64,000 nucleotides of DNA. It comes from Thinopyrum elongatum (taxonomy: Eukaryota; Streptophyta; Magnoliopsida; Poales; Poaceae). Position numbers and translations under genes: made by a program. Within the stretch, counting starts at the first letter, position 1. The number at the start of each line of letters is the position of its first letter. Where the stretch lies: assembly GCA_011799875.1 (NCBI GenBank), contig CM022303.1, forward strand, positions 191,071,700 through 191,135,699, given 5' to 3'. A model generated the notes under the pieces. That model was not told the origin of the DNA and searched no databases. It saw only the letters and a program-made list of their open reading frames with translations. Positions 1-12,886 of the stretch are shown piece by piece.

Positions 1-250
1 ATTTTACATCACTTGGAGGAGATGATGTAAAAATTTATACATTTGCACCATCTATTGGAGCAACTTTTTTTTTTTTTGCCTTGGAGATGTAAAAGGCTGT
101 TATTTATACACCTACTCATCTATTGAAGATGCTCTCACATCATAAGACCATAAGAGCTCATAGGCCTGATAGGTTAAAATATTCTGATTATACATTATTT
201 AGGCTTGCTAAATGGAGCAAAAAAAGGTAGTTCGTACATTGAACATAGCA
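1..250. other. window-edge non-coding sequence with MITE-like remnant
   Basis: No gene is visible. The first 140 bases hold short inverted and direct motifs (a gatgtaaa motif and its complement, and two copies of catctattg) and end in gatgctctc, which looks like the end of a small terminal-inverted-repeat element whose other end lies outside the window. This is a guess from motif style only. Confidence 0.3.
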
Positions 251-567
251 GCAAAATATATCAGCAACGTAAAGAACATGCAGCATTGGACTGAAATCTA
301 CAGAAAATAAAATGATACTAAAGCAGCGACAATTAATATGAATCCAAGGTAGTAGCATTTTTCATTTTTTTGCCAGCCTTCCCACTTTTCGCTTTTCACA
401 TGTCAGTTGCACCAGCGTAAATTTACGCACACAGAGACAAAAAAGGCTGTACTATCTCCGTCTTCTTGCGGGTACTCAGTTATTGCACTACCACTCAGTT
501 ATACTACCCCACAAAAATATGTTCGCTTAGCCTGTAAGCAAGGAAGATATATGCGTGCCACTGCAAG

Positions 568-574
568 TATATAA
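568..574 (+). promoter_or_regulatory. TATA box of defensin gene 1
   Basis: TATATAA lies about 100 bases before the start codon in a stretch that is conserved at the same place in the second gene copy. The leader between it and the ATG is C-rich and has no upstream ATG in good context. Confidence 0.7.
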
Positions 575-673
575 GCAAGCCCCCCTCCCTCCTCTACATT
601 CATCCATCATACAATCCATCTTGAAGGTCTTAATCTGTCATAGAACCCTCCCAATCTTTCACAAGAAAACTAA

Positions 674-1005
674 ATGGATCGGTCCATGAAGGTCTTTGTG
701 GTCGTCTTCCTGCTCCTTGTGGCCACAGGTGTGTATGATGTATACTTACTATAATTATGTACCAAAACGTCGTATATTTTGGAACGGAGATAGTATGTGA
801 GATGGCTGATTTGCTCCATCAATTTGCCCGTGTAGGGTTCCAGGGAGCGGTGCAGGTAGCTTTGGCGAGGGAGTGTAGTTCAGCGAGCCACAAGTTTGTG
901 GGGCTGTGCCTGAGCGACACCAACTGTGCAAGTGTTTGCCTGACCGAGTATTTCACCGGAGGCAAATGCGACCACCGACGTTGTCTCTGCACCAAGGGCT
1001 GCTAG
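674..1005 (+). CDS. Plant defensin (gamma-thionin family), gene 1
   Basis: Two-exon gene, join 674-728 and 836-1005, 74 residues. Exon 1 encodes most of a secretion signal (MDRSMK, then a V/F/L-rich core); the 107-bp intron starts GT at 729, ends AG at 835 and is in phase 1, the usual defensin position. The predicted mature peptide begins at RECSS and has eight cysteines spaced C-10-C-5-C-3-C-9-C-4-C-1-C-3-C, the pattern of a cysteine-stabilised alpha-beta fold with four disulfides, and a gamma-core (GGKC to C). There is no C-terminal propeptide. Plant defensins are secreted antimicrobial peptides; target and tissue cannot be told from sequence. The C5-C6 loop is one residue shorter than in gene 2. 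Start chosen because the signal peptide and upstream leader are conserved in both copies. Confidence 0.9.
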
Positions 1006-1941
1006 ATGGCCCCTGTAATCTTCTTGCACACATGCTTCCGTGTGATAATAATAATAACTGAAGAATAATACTAGATCTGCATCTATGCATGTGTGATGCA
1101 TATGTGAGTGCTACTCCTAGAAGTACATGAACATCATATAATCCGAACAAAGTTTCAGCAGGGAACCAGTTCAAGTTGAAAATAACCCAACACTCCGGAA
1201 CTGGAGCGGCTACCGTTCTCCGGGTTGAAACGAATATATAAGCTTAAAAACTGGAACTGATGAGACACGAAGCTTTACTAGAAGTCTAGAAGGGAAGTCA
1301 TGTTTGGTAAGAAAGAAAGAAAAGTAAATCGTGGGAGTAGACATAGCACCACACCCACCTGAAGATTTGGCCAAGACTTAGTGCAGAACCAAAAGTACCT
1401 AAGAATCTACACAGATTACAAGAATCAAACTTGCAGGGGTAACTTTTGCAGAAGTGCTGCTATGTATACAGAAGTATTGTGGAGATAGAGATCTAAGAAT
1501 CTAGTTCAGCAATCTACATATTTTAGACCAATTCATTGTGTTGAGCTGAAGGACATCATATGACAAAGAAAGTAACACCCCAGATCCGCTGTCCAGACTC
1601 GCATACCTCAGTCACAGGACAAAATATGCGAGGATGGACGACAGGCCCGAGGTGTCATTTTTACAGCGCAGTTCAATAATTTAGGCTAAATCTATGGCTT
1701 CGTGAAATTAAATTTTAAATCTGTAGTTTTCCTCAAAAGTTTTGCTACTAGAATGTACATAGTTGTCTGGATGAATACGGTTTCAACATATAGGGTCTGA
1801 AATAAGAGAGACGTAGCCTAAACATCCAACATTTTATTTCTTCGTGCCCAGACCAGTAAACAACCCATGGCAGTTCTAACACTATTAAATTAACTAAATG
1901 ACAAAGTGAAGAAATCATGCTGGATTCATAGTTTCGTCTTA
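1006..1941. other. 3' flank of defensin gene 1
   Basis: No coding region seen. It matches the 3' flank of gene 2 (21286-26377) once the MITE, LINE and small MITE there are taken out, so it is part of the duplicated unit and contains the 3' UTR of gene 1. Confidence 0.6.
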
Positions 1942-3559
1942 CTAGTAAGCGTGCACGTGCAACGCACGTATCCTAATAAACTACAATAAAAACATGAACT
2001 CTGTTTTGTGTTTTTACCGGAACATTTAAATGCGTGTCACGCCCAATGATTTCAATAATAATTTATTTTAGATTAAGCCATAGGTCTTGTTTGACCGGTG
2101 AAAGACTTCCATTGTTGAAATGTTGTGATCCCAAAATTTCAGAAACAAAATGAAAAAACTCACGCATGTAACACACGACCAATACACATGTCTTCACATA
2201 AAATTAATGATCATATAAATGTATTGTAATTGTTACTTATTACAAAAATACTTAAAAATAACAACTAAGCAACATTATCTAGTAATCATTATTTGATGAT
2301 GATCCTCTGTGGAAGGTCCATCTTTTGATGCGATCTATAATGCTTCGTTCTAAGAATGGGATATTGTTAAGACTTCATTCTCTTCGTACTTCAAAATATG
2401 AACCAAAAATCGCTTTCTCAGTTCAAAATCATCCTACATATGCATTATATAACATGGTTATTAAAAAAATCCTGCGTAATGTGTGTAGAAATGAGCATGG
2501 TGTCAATACTTACCTTGGGTACTAGGAAATGTAGCGTCCCATCATGCCATGAGTGCATTAAATTGAAAATCAAATAACCAGACAGGGGCTTCATGTATGA
2601 AATGTTACATGCGAGTTGAATGAATCAATTAAGATTGTGATGTATTGACAAGATTCTTACCGTATGAGTTTGTGGGAACAACAAGAACTTTGCATCCCCA
2701 TATCAAAATGTCATCCTTGAAGGCAGGGTTTGCAGCAACTGATTGCCGCTAATATAAAAATATTAATGATGACTAAACCACACAGTCATACCGGACACGC
2801 TCGATAAAACAAGAATTGAACAACGTTTGCCGCTAATATAAATCGAATGACCAAAAGAGCTATAAATAAAAGAATTGAATTTGTGAGCGCATATTTTTTT
2901 ATTATAAATCAAATGAACAAAATGGCTATCAATAAAAAAATGAATTTGTCAACATATAATTTTTTTTGAGAGGAATCCATATAATTATTACTTCACCAAA
3001 TGGGATGTCGATCATAGATATAAAAAATAAAACAAAAGAGACACGCCCGATGATCCATTTGGTCGATGATCTGTTTAATCTGGGTGGCGTAATTAACCGC
3101 AAAAAAAATCTGGGTGAAGTAATTAGGCCACACAAAAGCAACCAAAGGTCGGATTGCAAAAGAAAAAAAAAGCAACCAGAGGAACACTAATAAGGAGCAG
3201 CAGGTGAAAAGTAAAATAATAGAAAGAGCAGCCGGTGAAAAGTATCCCAGTCTCTCACGGCACACTAATGAGGAGCGGTTGGCTTTCTCCAGTGATGTGT
3301 GCGGTGAGACCCTGAGAGACGGACAGAGATCCAGTGACATGCCTTCAGCATGTCACGCCGTAACATGGCCCTTGGATCTGAAATGGACAGCCCAGATTGA
3401 TCACTGTAGCAATGAAACAATGCGGGCATGGGACTGTAGGCGAATCACTGTAGATGTTGTACTGTATATGTACTGTAGACTGGGTACTGTTCATATCAGC
3501 CCTGGCCGCTGGATCATGATCTGACGGACGAGAGAGGGGGGCAAGGCACCATACTGTTC

Positions 3560-4027
3560 ATGGGTGACATACCCATGGCATGTCACTGGATCTCAATCCC
3601 CGAGGGACACTATCACTTTGCTTTCTCCGCCAGCCGCCTCCTCTGCCGCACGCCTCATCCTCTCCCGCCACGACGTCGCCCCTACCACCATGGCCTCGCC
3701 CCATCTCCTCCTAGCCCCACCACGGCCTCGCCCCGCCGGCCCTTATCACCATCACGGCCTCGGGCCGCCGCCTCCTCTCACCACCGCGGCCTTGCCTCGC
3801 CGCCAACCCCGTGGATCTTCGCTAGATCGACCCTGCCGCCACCATCCTACTGCCCCAGAGCAGATCGAGATGCGAGGTGCTGGACACGATGCGGGAGCAG
3901 GCATCTCGAATTGGACCGAGATCCAGGGCGTTGACGTGCCCGCCGTAATCATCGCCCCCTGTGCTTGGCTCACACAATCGCTCCTGGAAGGAGTTCGCAG
4001 CTCGCGTATGTGCTCAGTTGCTGAAGG
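3560..4027 (+). pseudogene. GC-rich exon-like segment inside Helitron 1
   Basis: A sharp GC-rich block with a long open frame (Pro/Arg/His-rich, about 150 codons) lies in AT-rich Helitron sequence. It ends at ctgaag|GTATGT, a good plant donor site at 4028. This is the look of a captured first exon of a host gene, a common Helitron cargo. I do not recognise the protein; the composition could also come from a GC-rich promoter/5' UTR. No function proposed. Confidence 0.35.
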
Positions 4028-5689
4028 TATGTTGTTCGATTAGATGTTGTTAATGCACCTACGGTTATCGGTGGGGATCTAGTCGGGTGACATTTTTGAG
4101 GCAACCATGCTGTGATAAAGCTAATTGATTTGTGGATTTGAATTCTGGGTGGTTTAATCTGTTACTATCAGGTAGCTATAATTGATGTTGAGTCATTGCT
4201 TTTTGTTGTAGTTGCTTGATTTGAGTGGTATTCTCACGTTGTAATGTCGCATTATTACAGGCACTAAGTAACAGAAAGTTCCAGGGTCACAACCAAGTTG
4301 GTACCTGCATTGTTTGTATCAGAAATACATGTGACTCCATCATTTGACATCTGAACTTTGCTGATGCTTATGCCATTGTATGCACAATAGGCGCCTTCGC
4401 CACATTGTCATTCATTTGTGAGATGTTTCTCTTTCTTTATGTTGGTATGGATGATATAGAGTAGTGGAAGATTGTTAGTGAAACATATACAGGTATGCTA
4501 TCTATCTGCTTCTTTCCATGTGTAGTAACATATTTGTTGTTCAAATCCAGAAATTGCAACACATTTTCTATACTATATGCAGCCCAATGAAATGTATCGC
4601 CTTGAGCTCCATTATTTAGTCCAGATCTCATGAGAGGTGCTGTGTCAATTGCATTGGCATACAGTAAGGTAAAGAGTTGCATTGGCATACCAAATATGTT
4701 GATCAAATGTGCTTCAGGAATGCTATGCAGTGAAAAATAAACATAATAGCATACCAAATGTACCCTGTTAAGCACAAATGCTCTGAGTTATATTAGGAGG
4801 CGTACCCATCCGTCTGAAGACTGCTCTTAAATATATTCTTCTCTTTTCCATGTTGTAATATTTAGATCAGCCATTTATTGGATTTTAATTCCATGTGCTC
4901 GGATGCATATTTGAATAAATCCTCCGGTCCTTCTAGCTGTTATACCAACAAATGAAAAAAGTATAAGCATGACAAGCGAGAAATAAGAAAAAAAAAAGCT
5001 TCTTATGCAAAGATGGGGCAGTAGGGCTAACTACTAACCGTATCAGTGAGGTCCTTGCGATGCCTAGCGAGTCGAGCACTTGAACACATAGTTTTCTGGC
5101 ATTTATAACACATAGGTAGCAGTGAACGTCGTCCGTGTTTAATGAATATATGAAGAAAATGATTATTTTAGTTGTACTCCTATGTGGACGGATCAGTCGT
5201 TCTCGTTGTAATCCATAGAAATATATAAAAAACTAAGGCTAACCATATCATTTTCAAAATATTCTTTGGCTCTGTTTAATACCCATGCTGGTGCAGCATC
5301 CGTGTCATCTGAGGGTAGATAGCCACCGATCTTTATCATCTTAGATATTCATGCATTCTCTAAGAACACACCTCCACCTGACCTTACCTGTAGATGCTCC
5401 GTAGCAGTCATGCAATTTATGTACGTATTTATGACCTACAATTAAAAGTATGAACCAAGCAGTAGTGAATTAAAGCACCATTATATTTGTCCACGGGATT
5501 GTGTCCACACAACGGCGCACTGAGTATGTTGACTGGCCTCATCCTCCCTACAATGTTTTGCATCTGGTACGTATCATTTTTGTGTAGCCAATCACAATCT
5601 TCATCATCTACAGAAATATTGAGTGACTATCAGTTAGGAAATAAAAGATTGGATATCATGTGTTTGATGTAGCTGGCATCACCTGTATC

Positions 5690-6515
5690 GGATTGAGTTT
5701 GTTCTCCAGTTGTTGGACAAGTGTAGATTTGGCCCGACGCCGTTTCTCACGTAGGCTTTGTAATATCCCTTATTTATGTTGCTCATACCGGGCATTTTCC
5801 CTCTCCCTCTTAAGTGCTTGTTTTTCTTTCTGTAGAATAAGTGTGAATTACGTACAGTAGACAATGCAATATGAGCAGAAGTTGTTTTTCCTCTGTATGA
5901 TGTAAGTGTCAATTATGTATGATAGATAATATGAGCAACAATTGATTACCATATGACATGCTGCATTTGTAGGCTTGAAGTGGTGGTCGTAACCCTGTAA
6001 GTTGGGAGGACTCATTGGTAGACTCGACATTATTGACATTTTCCTTGTTAGAAACGGCACTTTCTGGTGTTCTTAATGAATTTGGACCATGAAGTGGAGT
6101 CTGATCAGTCATTACGACATCAACAGGTATGCCTACACCATAATTGTATGTACTGCGTCAGTTTTGTTGACACAGAAAGGAAGTTATTATGTTTGTCAAG
6201 AAAAACATCACCTTCCGGAGCCGGTGTGTATCCACGCTGGGTGACAACAGACTGTGCACTGGGCCTCTCCACAGTGTCAACATCTGCCCAAAAGAATTGA
6301 TCATTAATATGACTTTACTTGTTATTCATGAATGTATCATAAAGAACAGAGAAAATAGAGAAACCAGGCGACATGGACACGGGTGGCTTAGATGGAGTGT
6401 TGTTTCCATTGAGAATAGCCGACGTAACTTTATTACGATCCCTTGCGTCCTCTCTTCTTTTTAATATTGCATCCTTGTTTAGTGCATACCTCTCCCTTTC
6501 CCTTTGTCTCTTCAA
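5690..6515 (-). pseudogene. Helitron replicase N-terminal-like remnants
   Basis: Minus-strand frames contain Arg/Lys/Glu-rich segments such as KRQRERERYALNKDAILKRR (near 6510-6450) and, after a gap, ERENARYEQHK...LREKRRRAKSTL (near 5830-5720). Charged RERYA-type repeats of this style occur at the N-terminus of plant Helitron Rep/helicase proteins. The segments are separated by non-coding stretches and at least one stop, and no Rep HUH motif or helicase motif is visible. Their orientation agrees with the Helitron's minus orientation. Identity is inferred from composition and motif style. Confidence 0.4.
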
Positions 6516-6924
6516 TTCTTTTGGATATGTTTTTTAACCTGTGAGGGAATGAAATATTCAGGATTTACAAGGTCGAAGCAAGTAAGAGTTGGTGATATAT
6601 GTATTTACCTGAATTGCCGCTGTTTGTCAGGTCCTGAAAGGGAGCACATACCCCACTATGCTGAGAGGATGCCATATTGTCTTCTCACCGAATCTATTTC
6701 TGAAACACTTCTTCAACCTTGTTGTCAATTTGTGAGTCAAACAATGAACAATTCTACATGAAGAACTCAGTTTGTCTTGCAGATCATGATGTCATGTAAG
6801 TATCAAATTTCACACTACAAATTACAGATTTGTCAAATTAAAAGAGCAATTTCCTTTGCCTTCTGTCTGATGTCTGATTACAAATTCAAATGATCTAACC
6901 TGTGCAGTGGCAGGGGCGGAAGTA

Positions 6925-7215
6925 CTACTATGGCACGGGCCACCGGGGTGATGACACCGAAGGTAGGGCAGCGCGCCGGGTCGACGACAGCGTGGAGATC
7001 AGGGGCGAGGACGGCCGGGTGAGACGGAGTTTTCGTTCAGACGACACGGCCACCGGGTAAACGACGTCGTGGAGATCAGGGGCGAGGCCGAGGTTTCGTT
7101 CAGACGGCACGGCCACCGGGTCGACGACGGCTTGGAGACCAGGGGCGAGGACGGCGGGGCGAGGCCGAGGTTTTGTTCAGATGGCACGGCCACTGGGATG
7201 AGGATGTCGCAGACA
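6925..7215. repeat. imperfect GC-rich minisatellite in Helitron 1
   Basis: The phrase cacggcCACCGGGT and the following gagatcaggggcgagg recur four times with spacings of roughly 111, 63 and 75 bases. Open frames over it on both strands are repeat-driven and are not called as genes. Confidence 0.7.
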
Positions 7216-8029
7216 CCAGGGGCGTGGCCAGGTTCATGGCGTGGTGGCGGCGTTAATTCCGGAGGTATTGTTTAGTTTTTTTTTTAGACTTTTTTGGAGG
7301 TGCCATCGTTGGGCCGTGGCGTTGATTGCGGAGGTATTGTTTAGTTTCCTGGAGGTGCCATCGTTGGGCTGTGTAGCATCCCGAACTGGGGAGTCTGCCG
7401 GCAGAACATTTGTTTTCAACCGTCGATCTGATTGTAGCATGGTTGATGTAACGTGGATAGTTGGATGGTATTAATATTAAGTGGGTCTGATCCGATGTGA
7501 GGGGTTATTGCACTTTATGGTGTGGCTTTAGGAGAATTCATGTTTGCTCTTTTAACAGTAGTATAGATAAAGCTTTCTCTTTAGCTTATCCAGAACCGTA
7601 TAGTCTGTCTAACTATATCTGAGATCTCTGATTTTCAGAACTGTCATTCTATAACGGTAGCTCCCACATATTTTCGGCTTGTTTGTGCACAGCCAAGAAA
7701 AACTTCTTACATATAAATAAGTACTATAACTAAAGCGGGAGTGTTTTGATTTTTCTGGGTTTTTAAATTTTTTTTGGCACCTATTGTTCGTATTTCGCGG
7801 CAACGGCGCCATCGGTAAACAGTAAATACGAGTGAGCAGTAATTAGGCATGAACAGTGCCTGCCGTAAAAAGTGTTCCTTCGCCTTTTTTTGTTCCTGAT
7901 TTTTCCGTCGTGATGAACAGTGTTCCTTTCTCTAGAAAAAAATTTCCCCCCAAGAAAAAATACATAATTTTTTTTTATTTTACACATCATTTCGCTCCCC
8001 TTCCTCCACCCTCACGTTCTTATATAGAG

Positions 8030-10664
8030 AGTTAGGATTTATAATTTTTTATACATCATTTCTCGACACCGATGTACCGATGCACAACACCGGCGTACCG
8101 ATACACAGCCGCCTCAATCGTCTCCTAATTCTTTCCGATGATCTCTACTCCTAATGGAGGAGTTGGTAGCCTGGTACGCCGGTTTATTTTCGTCCACCTC
8201 CCCTCACCCCTTTCACTAGTTTATTTTCGCCTCACCTCTTACACCATGGGAAAAAATATAAATGGATCAGAACTTTCCATACGGGTGCAAGTTATTTAGT
8301 AATGTCTTTATGTGAAAAATCAATCGCGGTCAATCTATAAAGACCAAATTTAAATTAATTATTCTTATCATAAAATCGCTCAATCACATTAATTAATATT
8401 TTCATACATCACCAAAATTACATTAATTAAAATTACCATACATTGTCCAATCACATCTCTAATCTCTACTCGAGTTTGTACGTTGTTGTTCGTTCCTACC
8501 CAGCCTCACATCGATCGAATGCTCCACTCCCCCGATTTTTATCCTAGCTAACCTAGCTAACCGCCCCATCTCCTGTCCCCGGTTTTTTTCCTACGGAAAA
8601 CAAATCGCTCCACCCAAGTCCTCTCCTCTAGGGTTCCAACCTTGCCGCACTGCGCTGCCTCCCATAACTCCCTGCATGCATACACGGTCGGCCTCTCCCA
8701 CATAATCATCATCTCCCCCGACGATCCTGCAGAGAGAAGCCGACCGAGGTGGCAGTAGCCACAAGTAGCCTGGAGGCGGGGAGTGGCGCTTCCTGCAGTC
8801 GGTGACCTTCCTAAGGGCCTGCGGCAGCGCGGCAAGGTGGCGGCGCCGTGGGCGACCCTCCAGCTGTCCAGCACCATGGCGTGGCAGTAGGGGGGGGCGG
8901 TCAGGCTGATCTGCTATGGCTGTCGTTCCTCGTCGCAGAAGCCGACTACCTGATCTCGACGGCCTCCGCCATGTCCAATTACCTGTAATGGGCGCAGGCC
9001 GCAGTCGACCCTGATGACCCCGCCTCCGATCTCGATCGCTCGGGCGTTCAATTTTTGTGGTCGCCTCAGCCTCGGTCGCTCCCAAGCCGAGAGTCCTGGC
9101 CTGGGCGAATCAATTTTTGTGAGCACGTCAAAATCCTGAATCAGGCGATGTTCAGCACCCAATCCCACGCAATTCCTCCTTCCATTGCTCTCATTTGGAT
9201 TTTGACGTGTTCATTGACTTTGACCCTGACATGCAGGAGTCGGCTGCCTCGCCCTCCCCGGCATGGGGAATTTCGACCTCCTTGGCTAGCATGTGCACAT
9301 GTACACACGTTGACGTACTGGAGCAGCCACGTTCCTCTGCTGCCTGATGGCTCACACGTATCAGTGGAGTGCCTACCTAGGCAGATATTTTGATTCTTCA
9401 GGTTCATGTTCACGATATGCTTTTATTTTGAATGAAAAGGTTGGTGTGAGTTCATACGAATCATACAATGATTGTATAAGTTGGTGCAAAATTTAATCGG
9501 GAACTTTGGTAATACAAATCTCCCTCCACTACCTCTGTTCTTAGTCATTTTGGCCATGATATTTACGTGATGCAAAATGCAGTTGACCCACCATCTATCT
9601 GAAATCATTTATCTGTTGTTCTTTTTGGGATACCCGAATATGGCCTTAAGATGTTTGAAGAAACGGTTAGTCGGCGGTATCTTTGGCTAGATGATTCAAC
9701 TATCTTCTATGATTCGAAACTTTTGTACCGCCCATGCCTCCTTATCTGTCTTCTCCATGTGCAGCAGCTGGAAGAGAATTTGAGGAAGAGACTAATTGAA
9801 AGTCTATTTTCTCCTTTTGTACCACCTGGAAGATAATTTGAAGAAGAGACTAAAAGGCATATTAATGAGTATTCTGATTCTGGGTCTGAGAACATTGGTT
9901 CATGTATGTGTCTTGGATGAGAGAGAGTATGTGAACTTTGACGAGTACTTCTGCACTGTCAAACCATCTTTTTTGAGTTGGACTGTCAAACCACCTGGAA
10001 ATGCTGACAGAGATGAAAAATATTTAGGAGGCTGCTGACGGTATTGAGTGTGACTTACTTTTGGTGCTACTAAGACAGGCTCTAGAAATTGGTATGCTTT
10101 TTATGAGAAGGTTACGTTTTCTGGTCTACTTCATTTTATTCAAATGCAGGCTAATAAATATTAAATATTTATATTTCGTTTGCGCACATGTGCATGCATT
10201 TATATTCAGGTACCAGAATGTATTGAAAAGCTTATACAAGAAGGAATTAAGATGTGTGTGCTGATGGTGACAAAAATGGACAAATGTCAATATTGGGTAC
10301 GTATTTTATTCGCGTGGAAAGGATTTTCTTGGTAGAACTAGTTTCTAGAAGTTGCGGCTAGCTATTTCTTTTTCCAATTCATGTGCTTATTCAGCTTAGA
10401 CAATGAATTATGCCGATAATGATCACACCGGAAGCACCTCACATCATTGCCATGAGAAAAATGAGACAAAGAATCTGTTTCCGTGGTGAACAAATGATTA
10501 AATTGCCTTTAATATGAAGCGTTGCCTATGTAATTGTTGCTTTTGGATTACTATATTTACAGCGATCACTCGTAAGTGTTACAAAACAAGCATCTACATT
10601 TTGAATTATATCCTATGTAAACCTGCATAACTACTTCCTCTTTATTGGCTGGTCTCTGCATGAG

Positions 10665-10714
<50 letters not shown>

Positions 10715-12500
10715 GTATGTATCTATATTGTTGAACTAGCGTAGGGCACACAAAAAATCTAAGCATCAAGTTTTGCAAGATGTTTCTTGCTGATAAGGAA
10801 AAGAAGAATAGACCTCATGTTGTACATGAACAAACATATATAGATGCTTATTTCTTTTTGCTTTACCTGAGAAAAAGTTTATTGTTCTTGACCACCATAA
10901 AAAAGGCAACTGATGTTTGCCTGAATGGCTGCCTATATTTTGACAAATGTTTGCAAACCATGTGGATGGAATTTATTTCGGCATAGGACATACCTATAGG
11001 TATTGTGAAATTTCACATTAGAGGTAGGGTACTTCAAATGGTAAAAGTGATTGCAATGTTTTTAATCGCTACGTAGGAAATCATACATGGGATTTATATC
11101 CGCATATGGCATACCTCTATGTATTCTGAAAGTTCACACAGTAGGCATGCTACTTCAAATGCAAATATATTGCACACTTTTTTAGATCTAGGACAACACA
11201 TAGATATCATCACTGTTTATAGGAGAGGCAGGCTAATCTTTGACATTCTTCCATTTTATACAATCATGTTTGGTTCATCCGTTCATGCATGATCAATCTA
11301 CATCATTTTTCTCATATGAAATGCCTTTGAATCAAAGGGGCTCTTTAAAAGTTTGTTTTCTCAAACTTGACTTCTCCTTAACTTGTACTCTGAAATTAGA
11401 GTATGTGGCACATGATGCTGAAGTTTCGACCTTGGCCTTCTGCAAGTAGTGCCATGTGATGTTATGAGAATTGTCAAGCAGACTCCTGTTTTCATTCGTC
11501 CCCTGTGACAATGTGAGAATTATACCGCAGTCTCTTTGGATAGTTTATAATTTCACTCATGTTGAGTTTTCAAATAGGTGTCTATTGTTTGTGCACACCT
11601 TTTCAGGAGCTTGTGCTTGCTACATCAAGCTATGGACTTCCAAGAAGATACAGAGGTGTGTTTGGTGCTTATATAAGGGCCTAGAAGATGAATATATGTG
11701 CTGCTTTGCATTATTCTTTACGTATTTGTCTATATTATCAAATGGCTCTAGAGTATAGCCATTGCATTATGTGGTATCTATGTCTGCTCAATACATTTTT
11801 TCTATATTTATAAACATGGAAATATACTACCATAGTGGGTCAGTTTGTTTATCTGAGTGCCTGCACTTGAATCATTTTTATCATCGTTAGACAAAGTTGT
11901 TAACGTCGGGATTATAAAGATGTTGTTTTTGTTGGACTGGCGATGTGAAGGACATCAGGAGAGAGTGGTGGTTGTGTCTGGGATCTAAGTACACAATTGC
12001 TGAAGGGCTATGACATACTCAGAATTTCAAGCATTCAACTTCCAAGGTAGAATGAATTTGGGAAGTGCGCTCCATAAATTGGAGCAGCAAAAACCATTTT
12101 AAAATATTGACTGCTTATTGTCAGCACTCAACAACTTTTTTTTAAAAAAATTTGTTTTTTTACCAGAAGAGTAACTATGAAAGCGCATGAGGTGACTATG
12201 TTTGAAAGTTGGATCTTTCTCTGAATGCTCTGTTGTAAGGATTCTGATTGTGCATTGGGTACCTTGTCCAAAATTTCCAGTGCAATCTGGTCCAAATAGA
12301 AGTTCAATGGAATGTGTATTTTGTCAGAGGTTTGCAGTACATGATTACTGCAAGTTTAAATCTTACGGGTTCGAAGGCACCTCCAAACATCACTAAAATG
12401 GCAGAGTAGGTTGAACTGGAGAATTGGGAGAAAGAAAGGCTTGTTGAGGATAAAAAGGAGTTAAAAGACTTATTTGTCATACAAAGTTGGGAAGTGAAAA
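8030..12500. other. Helitron 2 interior, no recognisable gene
   Basis: About 4.5 kb without a recognised coding region. A GC-rich block at about 8560-9090 with minus-strand open frames looks like captured exon or promoter sequence. The rest is AT-rich with short open frames on the plus strand that show no family signature. It may be a nested Helitron ending at 12541, but I could not place its 5' end. Confidence 0.4.
10665..10720. repeat. (TA)n microsatellite with TG interruptions
   Basis: Alternating TA for about 55 bases, interrupted by three gtat units. Confidence 0.95.
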
Positions 12501-12507
12501 AATATAT

Positions 12508-12541
12508 GTGCCCCCGCTGCAACACACGGGCATTGTCCTAG
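12508..12541 (+). other. Helitron-type 3' terminus (nested or relic)
   Basis: The motif gtgccc...cgctgcaacacacgggc forms an imperfect hairpin followed by a short spacer and CTAG, closely resembling the ends of Helitrons 1 and 3. The next base is A instead of the expected T, so either the host base changed or it is a relic inside Helitron 2. Confidence 0.5.
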
Positions 12542-12654
12542 AAGGAGGGGTGTGTCTGTCTTAAAGGAAGAAGACGGGAATGAGCATGGAATTTTAGAAG
12601 ATGGGGAGGGAATAGAGGATCGTCAGGGGCAACGGTGAACCTACGGGAAGTCGG

Positions 12655-12845
12655 TTCGGGCAGCGCGGCACTGGTTGCGACCAGAGGGTGGATCGGGGGC
12701 AACGGTGGATCGAGGGAGAAGGCGGCTCGGGCAGGGCGACACGCGACATCAGCACTGGTCGCGACGAAAGGGTGGATAGGGGGTAACGGTGGATCGAGGG
12801 AGACGGTGGCTCGGTCAGGGCGGCACACGACATCGACCGTGACTG
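12655..12845. repeat. 84-bp tandem repeat, about two copies
   Basis: The unit beginning ctggtTGCGACC at 12671 recurs at 12755. The period of 84 bases keeps frames open on both strands, which explains the open frames here. Confidence 0.75.
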
Positions 12846-12886
12846 GTGTCGGAGGATGGACTCTGGGGCGGAAGGAGGATGATCAT

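Larger units (their letters stand above)
1942..7567 (-). mobile_element. Helitron 1 (5.6 kb, minus orientation)
   Basis: The left border, read on the minus strand, ends in CTAG, preceded by a short palindrome around the motif acgtgcgttgcacgt. The right border, read on the minus strand, begins TCTATACTACTGTTAAAAG, a Helitron-type 5' TC end. The element lies exactly between A1941 and T7568, as expected for Helitron insertion into AT, with no duplication. The second duplication copy has the uninterrupted site (gtcttA|Taaagc at 26377|26378). The interior has no intact replicase/helicase gene; only short remnants are visible, so it looks non-autonomous. Confidence 0.88.

Noticed and set aside
2325..2525. 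Small open frame in Helitron 1
   Set aside because: No homology signal, low-complexity surroundings and no splice or promoter context.
12655..12845. CRISPR-like or regulatory repeat array
   Set aside because: It has only about two 84-bp units with no spacer structure; a simple minisatellite in a plant genome.
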